From contig JAYXKI010000006.1 in assembly GCA_037892935.1 (NCBI GenBank), forward strand, positions 930,001-994,000: a stretch of 64,000 nt of DNA, read 5' to 3'. Of the stretch, positions 45,409 to 58,179 are shown piece after piece (the stretch's first letter is position 1; every line of letters starts with the position of its first letter). The stretch comes from Phlebopus portentosus. Its lineage: Eukaryota; Basidiomycota; Agaricomycetes; Boletales; Boletinellaceae. A program made the translations under genes and the position numbers. The notes under the pieces were generated by a model. It had not been told where the DNA came from and did not search any database. It was given only the letters and a program-made list of their open reading frames with translations.

Positions 45409-46421
45409 ATGAGCGCCGCAGTACAAAGCCTTGTCATCTCGCTTGTTGCGATGCAACGTTCGTTTTTCCTTTTTTTCTGCCTCTTTTTTCCATGGTGAAC
45501 GTGGAAGAGTCCCGAGCTGACACACGCTTCCTTTCTTTCGGTCCTACTGCTTTTGGCATTGTACTCTCAATGTTCGGTGCATGATCTACTGCAGTTGCAC
45601 GCAAGATTCCATTCGACGACCCCGAGGTGCTCAACTATGTTCGCATCGGTTACGTGTCGGTACAGCTTCTTGTACTATCAACGTATTACTACGTATCTAT
45701 GAAGGTATGTACTCCGGTGTCTATTGTTCGTGGAATTTGCTTTATGGAATTGAACATCGCAATAGATCAAGCAGAAGAATGACCAGACAGTGCTGAAGTA
45801 TGGTGCGTAATTTAGCTTTCGTGACGGAGCAATCGGGTGAGCTGACGTTAACGTAACGGACAGTCGAGCCATCGAACCCTATGGTAGGTTAACTCGTGCG
45901 GTAAACGAAGCTTCAAAGTGGAGTTAATGTCTATTGTTCCACTGCAGGCTCAACAACCTGGGGAGCTAGTGACGACGACGGTTCGGGATTACGATCTCAA
46001 TGAATTGTCCAAGCTGGTATATCGTCGTCTCTTATCTTTTTTGAATCAATCTAAGTTCATTACCCTTCTGTTTAACTGTCCAGGTCCGCAGCGTCTACAT
46101 GGGACTCGCGATGATGGCGTTCCTGCACCTTTATCTCAAGTACACCCAGCCTCTCTTCATTCAGGGGCTTATGGGCCTTAAAAACGTCTACGATGCGAAG
46201 GTTGTGCAGATCCATATCTTCGGCAAGCCTGCAGAGGGTGACTTGAAGAGGCCCTTCAAGGTCGCTGGTGGTCTCTTCTCGGGTACGTTCTCGTCATCAT
46301 TATCTTATCAGCACCTTGAATTATAATGTTCTTATTGCTAGGAGCGGGAGGTGAGCCGGCAACTGACAAGGCTGCAATTGACGAGGCAGAGAAGAAGGTT
46401 GGTCCAAAGAAGGATGAGTGA
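45409..46421 (+). CDS. PHO88: PHO88/SND3, ER membrane protein of the SRP-independent targeting route
   Basis: ER membrane protein first linked to phosphate transport and now placed in the SND pathway for inserting membrane proteins (literature knowledge). Seven exons: 45409-45457, 45595-45704, 45766-45802, 45864-45883, 45948-46016, 46084-46282 and 46342-46421, 187 residues, phases consistent. Exon 4 is only 20 nt. Features: hydrophobic N-terminus MSAAVQSLVISLVAMQLARK; a second membrane segment YVRIGYVSVQLLVLSTYYYV; the conserved DYDLNELSKLVRSVYMGLAM; LYLKYTQPLFIQGLMGLKN; KVVQIHIFGKPAEGDLKRPF; a charged C-terminus ending KKVGPKKDE. It is convergent with GET4, whose stop lies 225 bases away. 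Confidence 0.93.
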
Positions 46422-46645
46422 TCTAATAATTTCTTGGTTCTTAGACTACGATACACTATAGTTTCTGTATTGCGGATCTCTGTTTGCTATTTATTCCAGC
46501 CCAATGAAAAAGTTCGATGGGAACTCAAACCATCCTTCGCATGATTAAACTTGAACGAAAAAACGAGTTGAGGAGATCCCCTCAGAGAAGTGAACATCAA
46601 AATACACAGTTCTTCAAGGTATTGTGAAGGTAAGAAAGTAGAAAA

Positions 46646-48021
46646 TTAGTCCAGACCGGCGGCGGGTGGACCAGGAGTGAGTATACGCGGACCTACTGGA
46701 GTGGAGGGTGCGCCACCAAGAAGCGATGAAAATATATCGCCGAAGGGATTCGCAGCCTGGTTACGCGGAGGCGGGATACCAAAGAAGAGCGTTGCAATTT
46801 CGTTGAGATACTAAAGACATGGGAAGAATCAGCATCAATGTACCCAGATCATCAGAAGAACAGAAGACCAATGGACTCTAGAGAAACATTCACCTTTCGT
46901 ACGCCGGATCCAGCAAGCACACCACCCTTGCTCAGGTACGTTCCACAAAGACGAATCCAGGCTTCCTGTGCCTTTTTATTCTCTGTGCCCTGCGCACGTT
47001 GACAGGTCCTCACAGCAAGTTGCAGGAAGTTGAGTACTTGATCTGTCGTAAATATAATTTCATCTGAACCACCAGTTGAGGGAGGTACTGGCAGCGGTGC
47101 AGGAGCGAGACCAGACCGCAGAGTGGGGGCAGCAGAGGTGGCAAGAGAAATAAAATGAGTGATAAAGGTACGGGCTGCGAGGATATTGCCGTTCAACAGG
47201 TATCTAAAGACACAAACTCATCGGAACTCGCATTCCAATCGACTCAGTGAGATGCAAATGCTTGCTTACGGGATAGTACCGCGCAAGGCGAAAGGTCCGG
47301 GAGAAGGTGATGAGGTAGCTTTCCACCATTCGCACATCATTTGCGCCAGTAGTCGTGCGCTATCGCGCTTACCTGCAGCTAATAAATATGGTTCCGCTTG
47401 ATCAAAGGCACCATCTGAAGAAAATCAATGCTATGTATCAGCTTAGATGCAGGACGGAAAATAACTGTACTCCATGCCTTTATATAAGAGCTCCCCGACA
47501 TAATGGTTCAGATCTGGATCACCGGCTGGACACGGTCCTGCTTTTGCTGTCCACCTGAAATGCATTTCTCCAGATTAGACGTCCCGCCCGTCTCATACCA
47601 ACGTACAACTTACGCTACGGCCTTGTCGATCAAAGTCTTCCGCCACGTTCCAGCAGGTCCGGTGAGTGCGATGAGCTGCGTCAGTCTTCCTATACGTGAT
47701 CCAGTCAGATCTTTCGCTTGCGTGTCTATATTGGATCATGCACTCGCCTCTCGACTCGTCCGATACAACTTCACCTTTAGCTTCATACACGTCAATCAGA
47801 AAGGAGGCAAGATCCGTTCCGCTGCCCGGCTGGCCCGCCGTCAGTAAAGCACGCGCGCTCTGAAATAGCACGTCGATCGCAGTATCGTACTGCGAGGACT
47901 TGAGATACCGCGATGCGAAGGTGCGAGCTTTTTGATGAGCTTCATAAGCATGCCCCTCTGCAATTTGAGGAAGAATAGCAGAAAGGGCTTTTGAAGAGGA
48001 AGCGGAAGATGCAGGCGACAT
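46646..48021 (-). CDS. GET4: GET4, guided entry of tail-anchored proteins
   Basis: Cytosolic alpha-solenoid adaptor that with GET5 hands tail-anchored proteins to GET3 for ER insertion. Six exons: 48021-47748, 47689-47614, 47554-47478, 47414-47270, 47203-46894 and 46810-46646, 348 residues, all phases consistent. Family features: YEAHQKARTFASRYLKSSQY and DTAIDVLFQSARALL at the N-terminus; GDPDLNHYVGELLYK; YLLAAGKRDSARLLAQMM; YLLNGNILAARTFITHF; NFLQLAVRTCQRA; the C-terminal signature YLNEIATLFFGIPPPR followed by NPFGDIFSSLLGG. Two introns require GC donors: intron 1 (47747-47690, GCGAGT) and intron 3 (47477-47415, GCATGG). In both cases no GT donor of the correct phase is available near the junction. 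Confidence 0.93.
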
Positions 48022-51000
48022 TGTCGATGCAGGATAAGATGAAATAACTGCAATATTTACAGCGATATAGGCTTGAATGAAAGTCGCTTTTTGGCGCTAC
48101 CCATCACGTGGTAGACTGTTTCCAGAATTGGGATTTGTGGTTTCCGTCTTCATCTGAAGTGACGACGACTCACTTGTATTCCACAAAACTCAAGTAAAGG
48201 CTCATATGAATATCTCATATGGATAGTTTCTTCATTTACTATGACTGTCTTGGTCAAACCGCGTTCTTAGCGGGTGGGCCGGACGTTCTGGTCGAACAGA
48301 CCCGGTGCAGACACCGAGCGCACAAGATAGCCTTGCCGACGGCAGGCAAGACTGCAATACTGCTGCGCTACTTTCCGTACTAGGTAAGCATCATATCTAC
48401 CTCTGATGAACCGGCCCTTCCGATAGTTTGCATCATAAGGGACACGAAGAGTTTTGGTGCACATGCCTGACGGCGATAGGTCAAGAGCGACGATTCCATC
48501 CCATCAAAAGACTCAATGTAAGTAGTATGAACATGTATTGTGGAAAGGAAATGTCTCGCCACAAGAAGTATGTAGATCTCTTCTGCGACTCCGAGCTATG
48601 CGGGTATAGTCTGCCTGAACGTGCACAAGATTCCAACGGAGTACGCATGCGGCCTATTGACGCTATTTCAGATAGTAATTTCCGAGGAGGAAACCGTCAT
48701 TATCGCCGTCCTGGCAAAATCTAGTGTCCGTGCATCTGAATTCGCTCATGCAGAGCTCTAACTCCGGACGTCTTGGCGGTAACGGAAAACTTAGCTTCCC
48801 TCATGAGCTTTCAATAACGCTCATCTGGAACGGCACTGATTCAATAAGCAATTTGGTATGGATCCATGTGCCACAGAGAATATCGACTCTCTGGTATAAT
48901 CGTTATTTCCCCAGGAAGCGTCTGCGGTGATAGTTGGGTGACAACAGCTCTCTTCTTTCATCTGTTCTTCTTTTCAGCCGCTATCGAGAGATAACTGAGG
49001 TATGATTATCCCGTTTGATCCCTTATCCCCTGCATCCATAGCTGCAAAACCTTCTCCAGTTCACGTTCCCACAGATACTGGACGCCGTGTTCGTCTTTGC
49101 AAGGCTTTATTAGTCGGGCTCTATGTGGAGGTGTCCCTGGGATACATAAAAACTTGCAGAGAAGGCGCTGCATATGTCGGACGAATGTGGCTTCCATTAT
49201 TTGTGAAGAGTCTTTGAGCTTCTATTCGGGCATGTGCTCCAAGTAGTAATGCGCGCAGGGGGCGGGATGACTCCACTGGTTCTCGCAATAGCGCGTCTCT
49301 AGACAGGATTCCTGAAGGTATCAAGTACTCACTCTAGAAAATATACTGAAGATTAATCGTAACAACAGATCGGCGTCGTAGAGTATGAAGGTCATGACCC
49401 GATCCTATATTCGACAGCGGGATACAATTCATTAGATTTGACGAATTTGGGTATCAATCACCAGTCGCCCGTGACAGTATAGTGATCAATAATCATGGCA
49501 GATCACCACATAAGGTAAGCTTCTTTGCTTCCTTAGCATTCCGCCAAGACATACAAGCATGATGGCGTCCATGATATGCATCCATATCCATAAGAGCTTC
49601 GAGAATTGAATCTACTACCTGGACCTCTCTCTCAGGGCTCTCGGCAAGAGAGCGGGCTCCAAATGCTTTGATTTTGAAGCAAAGGTCTAGAGTTCATGAT
49701 ACAAGGGCAATAGCCCATCTATCAAGATTCTGTGCCGCGCGGAAGAGTAGATCCCATCCTCAATTCATGAGCGGGCTGCGTATTATTTGTCGAGCTGATG
49801 CATTCTAGTTGACGGAGAAGTGGATCGTCCGTCCAACTTGATCGTATCAGAATACTTCCTATTGTGTCACTCCATTCTTCAAACACTGGTACAAGCTCGA
49901 GTGCGAACGGATGAAATATTCACAGATACAAGTGAATACTGTCCGGATCGTGAATGATGAACACCGCGGGAATACTTCGCTGGAAAAACGTCTTTCCGTT
50001 CTTCCATGCATCTCCATGTATATGCAGAGGCAGTTATTCTCATTGAGTATGTGAATGTGGACTCACGAGAGGCACTCGTCACCGGAGTTCGATGCTAGTG
50101 CCACTAATGGCGAGGCGCTTCCCGAGACCCGAATTATTGAAACGAGCGGGTTTCTTCGTCCAAAGCACTCGTTTATTCATTTGTGCCCACAAATCACCTT
50201 CCTTGTTCCTTTGCGTCTCCGCCTGCTGACTGTATTAAGCTCTGGTCCGCATGCCATCTACATCTTCCGACCCTGGATCCCAATCCCTCCGGATTATAGC
50301 CTCGTCAACGGATCTTGACCCCAAGCTCCGACGCTGAAGATCGCACCTTATCCGTGTTCAAAATTTGCAACAAGGCCCGCTTCTGTCTAAAGTACTTCCA
50401 AGGTGAGCTTTTAATAAACTGCTGTACTGCCCAATCAAAATCGAATCATTAGGCCTTGTAGTGGGTTTCTGCGTTACCTGCGCTCTCAGGAAGGAATTCA
50501 TTTTGGTTTGAAAGTACTGAGGCGCATGTGCCCTGGTTTCGGTGCTTCGAGAGGAAAACACGGTATTGGGTTCCCGATGTCGGCTATCTATGCTATACTA
50601 TGCGCTACCTTGAAAACTCAAATGCCTTCTTTCCAAGCCCGTTATCGTAAGAGTGCCGCGGCTCAGAGTGATGCCAATATAGACTTTACGGCAGGTATAT
50701 GTGCCTTTGACGACATCGCCCTTTATTTCTAATGTTCTAGACACCTCGAACTGAGACGGCCAGGATACCTGCCAGAGTAAGAATATCCGAATGTACAACG
50801 GGTTGTGCTGTAATAAACATGCATACGATTATGCAATTTGCGCAGGTTCCCGTTCGAAATGTACGGCGATAAATGAATCGACCTGCTGCCGAGAGGAACT
50901 TTCTGAAATTTGAATGTACACAGAACCTCATTCTGGACTCATTATCCCATTGGTTACTCCTATACGAACTTACTACGAGAAAAAGAAAATGCTCAGACTA

Positions 51001-52780
51001 ATCTCATCTCTTGTTGGCTCAACATATGGTAGCAAGTCTAGCCATACAGTACCATCCAATTAAACAAGAAAGAGTCATTTGTATATGAAATATTAATGAT
51101 GTAAGGATGTAAGTTCTTATTTCTGAGAGATGTCCTTGCGCCGTCAAGGACGAATGCATCATGCGTGAGAAATGGACCAGTTAGAACTCCGCAACTGCTT
51201 TCTTCGTTTCTCTTCCTCTCTCTCACATTCGTACATCTCGTGGTGGTGTTATCGATAGGCTCGGAAAAATAGTTTTTGACAAGGTGCTGAGAATCACGTT
51301 TACCGGCGAAGGAAGGTTACGGACAGGATACACTGCACTATTTGGACAAGTCACCGTGTCCACTAATGGCGCTCAGTCGCAGCATCGTTCCGCCCACGGT
51401 CCTCATCTGCTTGATGGTATCGGAACATCGAGCGACTTCTCTCGTAATACACATGTTGCTCGGCGACCTTCAATCTGAACTTTCTTCATGAACAGTTCCA
51501 GGAAGTGCCCCGAAGACGATTCCATAGACAAGCCCGTCATGTCTATGGGAAGACTGGGTGCGGCACGTTCGATTTTACGGCCGGCATTACCTGTTGCAAT
51601 GAGTTTCTTCTGGAGACAGATCACCGCGGTTGATGAGATGCCAAGACACACAAGCCTGCTATTCAATGTGCATGAGTTCCTTACAGTAAGGTTCGGCTCT
51701 GATGGTAGTCAGAAAGAGCGTTCTCCTTTGGAATGGACTCAGGCAATTCGTTACGACCCGTTCGTATCTGGGTAAGTGCACGCGGGCAACATATACTGGC
51801 CAGTCACTGAAAGCGCAACTTGAGAAGACGATTCTGTGAATTCTTTCTACTTTCAACGATCCGAATATTTCGATTGACCCAATTTGGATTACGAACTATG
51901 GGCCTTTGCTCCCCTCTACTTCACCAGAACAGAATTACTAAGCACTACGAAATATTGTCTCCGGAGTCAACATGCTCTTCGTCATTAGGTGAGTTTCCAC
52001 CATTCAACAGACTCTCAGTTCTCTCAGAATCCTCATGATAAGATATCTGAACTTTGCGGTCATAGTACGATATTGCGGAAAATGGAACTCGTGAATGCAG
52101 CCAAGAAATCAGCTCTCACAGTTTCCACGTAATTTATTCAAGCCAAGGATCTCGCAGTTGGCGACAAAAAAACACCAGTACGGCCGCAAATCTAAATGAG
52201 TCGACTTCTTCTTTTTCGCTATAGAACAGTACATCTCTAATTCAAGTAAAGAGTAACCTAATCTATTTTTATCTTCTGCGACTTTAGCTTTCATCCCCTA
52301 GTTACGCAAATTAAGCCGGCGGACAATACATGAGGATATTCATCAGATCTAAAGCAAGTGGGTACCTATTTGAAAATATATTTTCCGACAGAACATCATT
52401 CCGATACACAGCTGCAACATTCATATCCTTGACTTTCACAAACTGTTAGGGTCACTGTGGTTTGCATACGCTGCGCGCATTTACCTTGGCATACGGTTGA
52501 CCGGTCATTAGTTGTTCTGGTCCTTCTTGGTTTCCCAATTGTGGTAGGTTTCATTCAAACACCCGAATCAATCGTTTGTATACGGAAGACATTGGATCCT
52601 CATCTCCAGAACTCGCAACGGAAGCGTACTATGGACTGTATGGAGGAATGCCAGATGAACCAAATTCAGCAAATGAAATGAGATAGCGGATGTCAGAAGA
52701 CGGTGGAAGCCAATGGCATCCTTTACGCGATGTAAGGCTGGTTCTTGTTCGAACTTGTGAAGGAACGATCTCTGAGACCA
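48022..52780. other. Longest gene-poor stretch of the window
   Basis: About 4.7 kb with no gene I can support. Open frames reach at most about 95 codons (for example 51488-51775), carry no motif, and change every few hundred bases. Promoter-proximal sequence near 52538-52780 resembles 57779-58090 and belongs to the oxalate decarboxylase duplication. Confidence 0.4.
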
Positions 52781-52788
52781 TATAAAGT
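52781..52788 (+). promoter_or_regulatory. TATA-like box, oxalate decarboxylase copy A
   Basis: TATAAAGT about 85 bases before the ATG. The element is at the same distance as in copy B, inside the duplicated promoter. Confidence 0.5.
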
Positions 52789-52865
52789 CCCAAGGTGATG
52801 TGTTTGGGCCCAACGGAGAACCTGTGCAGAACCAGTGTTTCCTGGCGACTTGCATGTTTCATATT

Positions 52866-55014
52866 ATGCTGGCTAAGCGAGTTACATACTGTCTCATCAG
52901 TGCATTTGTAGCACTTGCTGCTCCCGCCATCGGCGAAAGCAGGTCTCTCGAGTTTCTTTCCGTTCTTCCTTCTGTCTCCACCAGTACTGTCCCGAGCTTC
53001 ATACCTTTGAAACAGACAGTTGCGACGGCGAGCAATGATCCAAATCACCAACCCTTCCCCCGAGGCACAGATGAGGTATTCCAGGCTATCAACGGTGACC
53101 TCGGTGCTACGATTTTGTCCGAGCATAACATAGAGATTCTCCAGCAAAACCCGGATGCCATTACCCCGCCTACGACTGATTCTGGATCCACATATGTTGC
53201 GCATTCTGTTCTTATACTATAGTGGGATATAATCAATCCTAATTCTAGAGGGAATGCGAAATGGCCGTTTGCTCTGAGCCACAACCGTCTTTACGCGGGT
53301 GGCTGGGCTCGCGAGCAAAACGGTAGGTAGTGTCTTTTGAAACACTTGCAAGCTCTATCTGATCATTGATCCTTCAGTGGAATTCATGTCCATGGCCACT
53401 AGAATGTATGCATTCCATAGTTTTTATAGGAGAGTCTGACCTTGTCTCATGGGGCATCTGTCATTATGCGGCTCGAAGCAGGTGCTCTTCAGTGTGTCCC
53501 AAGACCTATTTCTCCTGGATTATAACTAAATATCTCTCAGGGAGCTGCACTGGCATACAACAGCAGAGGTGTGTTTACCGAGTTCTTACATTCATTTTAC
53601 GTTTATTGATACCTGGCGAAGTGCGCATTCGTCTTGAATGTAATCTTAGACTAAGAAATAATAAAAAGATCGGAAGGGAGCTAATCATTGGTATCCCTAA
53701 CAGGGTAGTACCCAAGTCACGGCAGTCAATTCCGAAGGCCAGGTATTCGTCGACACTGTGGTATGTTCGGCGCGATCTTACGTGCTCCAATCTTCTTTGA
53801 TTTTCTGTCCAAAAGCATGAGGGTGACCTCTGGTACTTCCCTGCCAGCGTTCCCCATTCCCTTCAGGCAACGGACGATAATCCGGACGGATCGGAGTTCC
53901 TCTTGGTCAGTCTAATCCATGTTTAACATGGTATGCTCAATAAGTTGCCCCGCTTTGAAGGTCTTCGATGATGGTACCTTTAGCCCGGAGTCAACCTTCG
54001 GCCTGACGGATTGGGCGGCTCATACTCCGAAGGAAGTCCTCGCCAAGAACTTCCAGGTCGACATATCTGCATTTGACCACATCCCCTCAGAGGATCCTGC
54101 AGGCAAGTGTGACGCTGTCTCCCCGCGAAGACATCTGTAAATTGATCCATTAACACATCAGCCCCTTCCTTCGCGGGATGATAACGGTTTGGTAGGCCCC
54201 GCAGGACCAGTACCTAACTCATATACATACAAACTCTCTCAAGCCCCGTCCATCCCGCTGTCGGGAGGCTCGTGGAAGGTCTTTGACACCAGCGTATTTC
54301 CAGTTGCTTGTGACGGTTGAGCCCGGCGCAATAAGGTATGCTTACATCCTCGTCGAACAAGCCTTGAGTATCTGACAACATTATACATCTAGGGAACTTC
54401 ATGTGCGTTCCTGCTTCAACTAAGAGCTTTGTCATTTGTACTGATATATTCGCAGTGGCATCCTACTCAAGCCGAATGGAGCTACTTCATGTGCGCTGTC
54501 CTCCTGAATACGAAAAAAATTCTGCATACAAATTACATTTCTTTTCGCATATCGTAGCACTGGCACGGCACGTATGACTCTTTTTGCTGGTTCATCCAGC
54601 GCAAGAACATTTGACTACCAGGTAATGACTCTAACCGTTCTTCACATAAAAGAACTAACTTTACTTTTGTATGCAAGGCGGGCGATATTGGTATGCTCTT
54701 CTAATTTTCTCCAACGATGCACCATCTTCAGCATTCATGAAGGTTGCGTTCCGCCGTCATTCGGTCACTACATCGAAAATACTGGCACTACGACTCTGCA
54801 GTTCTTGGAGATGTTTAACTCCGGTGAAATATCTTATAATAGCTTCTTTGATATTCCATTCACTTTTGTATTAGATCGAGTTGAAGATATAAGTTTAACG
54901 TAATGGCTCGCTTTGACGCCTTCAGAGCTTATTAAAGCACTTTTGGTTCTTGACGATGAAACGCTTGCAAGCTTCAACAAAACAAAGCATTTTGTCGTCG
55001 GTCCAAGGTCTTAG
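52866..55014 (+). pseudogene. Oxalate decarboxylase copy A, inactivated
   Basis: Bicupin secreted enzyme gene turned pseudogene. The signal peptide (MLAKRVTYCLISAFVALAAP) and first cupin exons are open: GNAKWPFALSHNRLYAGGWA, EAGALQELHWHTTAE with the metal-binding His residues, and DLWYFPASVPHSLQATDD. Defects relative to copy B are visible directly. The Trp after HTTAE is Cys. A 15-nt in-frame loss removes ELYIF near 54092-54098. A 20-nt deletion near 54306, in the sequence before the second cupin, shifts the frame. A premature TAA lies at 54901-54903 where copy B has Gln. The intron donor at 54103 is GC where copy B has GT. The second cupin exons (WHPTQAEWSYF, VPPSFGHYIENTGTTTLQFL) are still recognisable. 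Loss therefore seems recent relative to the duplication. Confidence 0.88.
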
Positions 55015-58000
55015 AGACATTTCAAAATATCTCTCTGGACGGAGAAACCGAAGAATACGAAATTCTGCGATTATGCCGATTTCTTGTCCTTGTATTCTTG
55101 TGATATGCATAGTTAGCGAGCTCCTGTCGAGCGTGCTCTGCTCTGGAAACATAATAGTGGTTCCTGACGGCTTTTGTCAATACATATGCTTCATATTTGC
55201 TTCAAATGTCCGTTCTGGTCCTGTAGTGAACATTGGACTCTCATGGTCATGATATGATTAGGTCTTGCAATAGACATAAGTACTTTTTGATATTGCTTTT
55301 TCAGATACCTGCATAAACTAAAATGATTAAAATATCTCGTTCTAATCAAGTTTTCCAAACTGTGAGTTTAGAACGAGCTTGACACTATGCATCCATTTTG
55401 AAATGAAGTATTTGAAATTAATGAACTTGCTCCGATGAGCTCAGGTAGCTCCCTCTTTATATCTTTATATCTGTTCTTGAATCAGGCCTTTGCACATTCC
55501 ACCACAAGTTTTCTTCTCCGATATAACTGGACAATACCCTCGTTGAATATTCAGCTAGTTACTACTGCCTACTTGGAAGAGCAATTGTGTATTCTAGTCT
55601 GTTCATATAGTATCTTAGTTTGAGACTTAATTGCTTTGCCGGACGAGATTGAATCATGACAATGAATATGAACAACATTAATGAAGCTTGACGTTTGACG
55701 CAGGATGTCAAGGCTAAATGCTGTCGATCATCTTTTTCCCATATGAAGCAATCGAAGTGTCAAAACAAAGAGATCGTCTTTTTTTGTCATCCGAGTCTTG
55801 TGGGTGTGGTGTGGTGTGGGAGTGGGAGTGCTCTGCACAGACGTCCATGGCTCTTTGAGCTTCATTCTCCCATACAACATGCCATGCTATTCTCCATGGG
55901 AAAAAAAAGCGAAAGTATTATCGTCCCTCATTGTCCGAGCTAGTAAAGGAGACCGCCAGGAAGTTTCTCGCGTACCATCTACGTTTTTATGTTCAGCGGA
56001 GATCTCGAGCGCACAGTCATTCCGAATCGCATTGCTCGGTTATATCCATGATCATCTTCCCTTTGGCGATTCATGACTGCCGAAAGATTAGGTGAGTTTA
56101 TCCGTGCACGTGTTTGTTATGTGCGAAAACGTGTCGGCTGAGCATCGTCACGAATGGCGCCAGACAAGGTCCGAGCGCCAACAACCCCAGTAAGGCCACC
56201 ATATCTGGCGAAGGCTGGCTTGGCGCGGTCCGTCCCGGCGATTTTGCGTTTTAAAGGTGATGTCGGGTGTCGCAACACCCTTCAATAGGTCCTGAAGGCA
56301 AACCACCAGTCTAAAAGGAACTTGAAAAGCTGCGAGGTTTACTTTCCACTCGATGTAGTCCAATCATACATCGTCGAATTTGACGACCCTGCTACTGCAA
56401 CACGACATGCGTTTCTTGACTATTTCTTCAGATTTGAATCAGATTCACAGCACAAGGGTGTGACAGTAGGGTGAAGTTGCCACGTATTGGTGACGAATAA
56501 GGGCACTTTCTATTTTGCCTCGGTTCAGGGGTCTCAAAACTAATCACAGACTTTGACTCGCTACGAGGCGTATTCTGCATCTGTAGCACTGCCATAGAAT
56601 TGTTGATGCGGATAAGCGGGATGAAGGTGGGTCGCGAGAGCTCTTGGATTTGGCGAGTTTGCCGCAGACGTCATCCGCCGTGTCTCTCTGTGCTGAAAAG
56701 ATCTTCGACGTACGGTAATACTTCTTGCATTCCTCAACCTTCTTTGTTTTTCCTCGCCTTATACGGTTTCAAAAAATATATCAACCTATATTTGCTATCT
56801 GATGCGTAAGCTTCTAGGGTGGAAACTTCGACGAACTCGCTTTGTTCCTCTCACCAATCTGAATCCGTCGATTGGTTAAATATGGACTATGAACCATAGG
56901 CACCATTCCCTCCTTGGCTTCGTCAAACAGAGCTACTGACTGCATCAGCAGGCACTTTCGACTCGCATCCAATAAATTTTAAGGTGCATTCCTTCCATTC
57001 ATGGTTACAAGGAAGCCTCACTGTGACGATATCCACAACATCAGAAATAGAAACGACTCTCATATGAGTGATGCTCATCAAGGGACATGCGATACTCCAC
57101 GATCACATTTGATCATCTCCGAAATTGGCATGCTACTATTGCGTTTAATATTGGGAATACTTCCACGATCAAACAGACACGTGGCGCTCAGATGATAGCT
57201 GTAATATTCACAATTAACCCCATGGAATTTGGCGGATTTAGCGCGACATCGTAGAATATTGCTTACTCCTGAGGAATGCAACCGAGGTAAAGGGATTAGC
57301 TCGCAGAAGTTTCCGCGCATTTCTTCCGATACATGGATTGTGAAAATGCGTATTCGGTGACAATAAGCAGTACAGCCACTTATTCATAAGTAAGTTACTA
57401 TTTTTGCTGCAGAAAAGTCCATCTCCTATGACCGGTGGTTCAGATATAGAATAACGGAATCTATTTTTATAGATCCTCTCGGCCTGTATCCGGCGCCGAA
57501 TGCGGATTTCATTCCTCAGCTGCACAAATCAAAACCGGCCGATTACCCGTGAGGATATTATTCCAGAACACACGTGTGGGTGCATTCGGAATTGCTGCTT
57601 CCGACATGATTCATACCCATATGCGGCTGTGACGCCCATGACTCTGGGTTTCATATGCCTGTCGGGCTCTTGAGTATGTCTTCTATAAGCGCAACTTCGT
57701 AACGACATCAAGTGGAGTGCTTCTCGGGGAAATGATCAAATGTACCTGTACCTCGTCCTCGCCCGATTCACGGTAACTTTCATTCATAACCCGAAGCAGT
57801 CGTTTGGTACGGAAACATTGAATTATCGACTTCTAAATCTGCGATGGAAGCATACGATGGACCATGCGGAGAAATGTAGAACAAACCAAACTTGCCTAAC
57901 GAAGAGTAGCTGCGGAAGTCGGATGGGTACTAACCAATCCCGGTTTACGCGATCCGACGCTGGTACGGATTTGTGAGTGCACCAACCCCGAGACCATGGC

Positions 58001-58097
58001 ACACGGTCCGTACATATGGATACTCCTACGTTTTGTTCTGTGAGACAATATGGCTCAGAACGAAAATTCCATGAATAAGCGGTAATATCGGAAACCA
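55015..58097. other. Gene-poor spacer between oxalate decarboxylase copies
   Basis: No gene called. Around 56900-57530 one plus-strand series of open pieces (PFPPWLRQTELLTASAG, DPLGLYPAPNADFIPQLHKS) looks like decayed coding sequence, but frames break repeatedly and I do not recognise the family. The last 300 bases are the promoter shared with copy A by duplication. Confidence 0.35.
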
Positions 58098-58104
58098 TAT
58101 ATAG
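58098..58104 (+). promoter_or_regulatory. TATA-like box, oxalate decarboxylase copy B
   Basis: TATATAG about 80 bases before the ATG at 58180, matching the position in copy A. Confidence 0.5.
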
Positions 58105-58179
58105 GTACAAAGCAATGTACCCAGATCCAACGGAGCAACTACAAGGCCACAATCTCTAGCAGTTTGAATACATTGCACT

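Noticed and set aside
45150..45440. 95-codon minus-strand open frame upstream of PHO88
   Set aside because: It lies over the PHO88 promoter and first exon, and carries no motif.
49002..51775. Open frames suggesting a decayed gene upstream of the oxalate decarboxylases
   Set aside because: Pieces are short, in changing frames, and match neither oxalate decarboxylase nor any other family I know.
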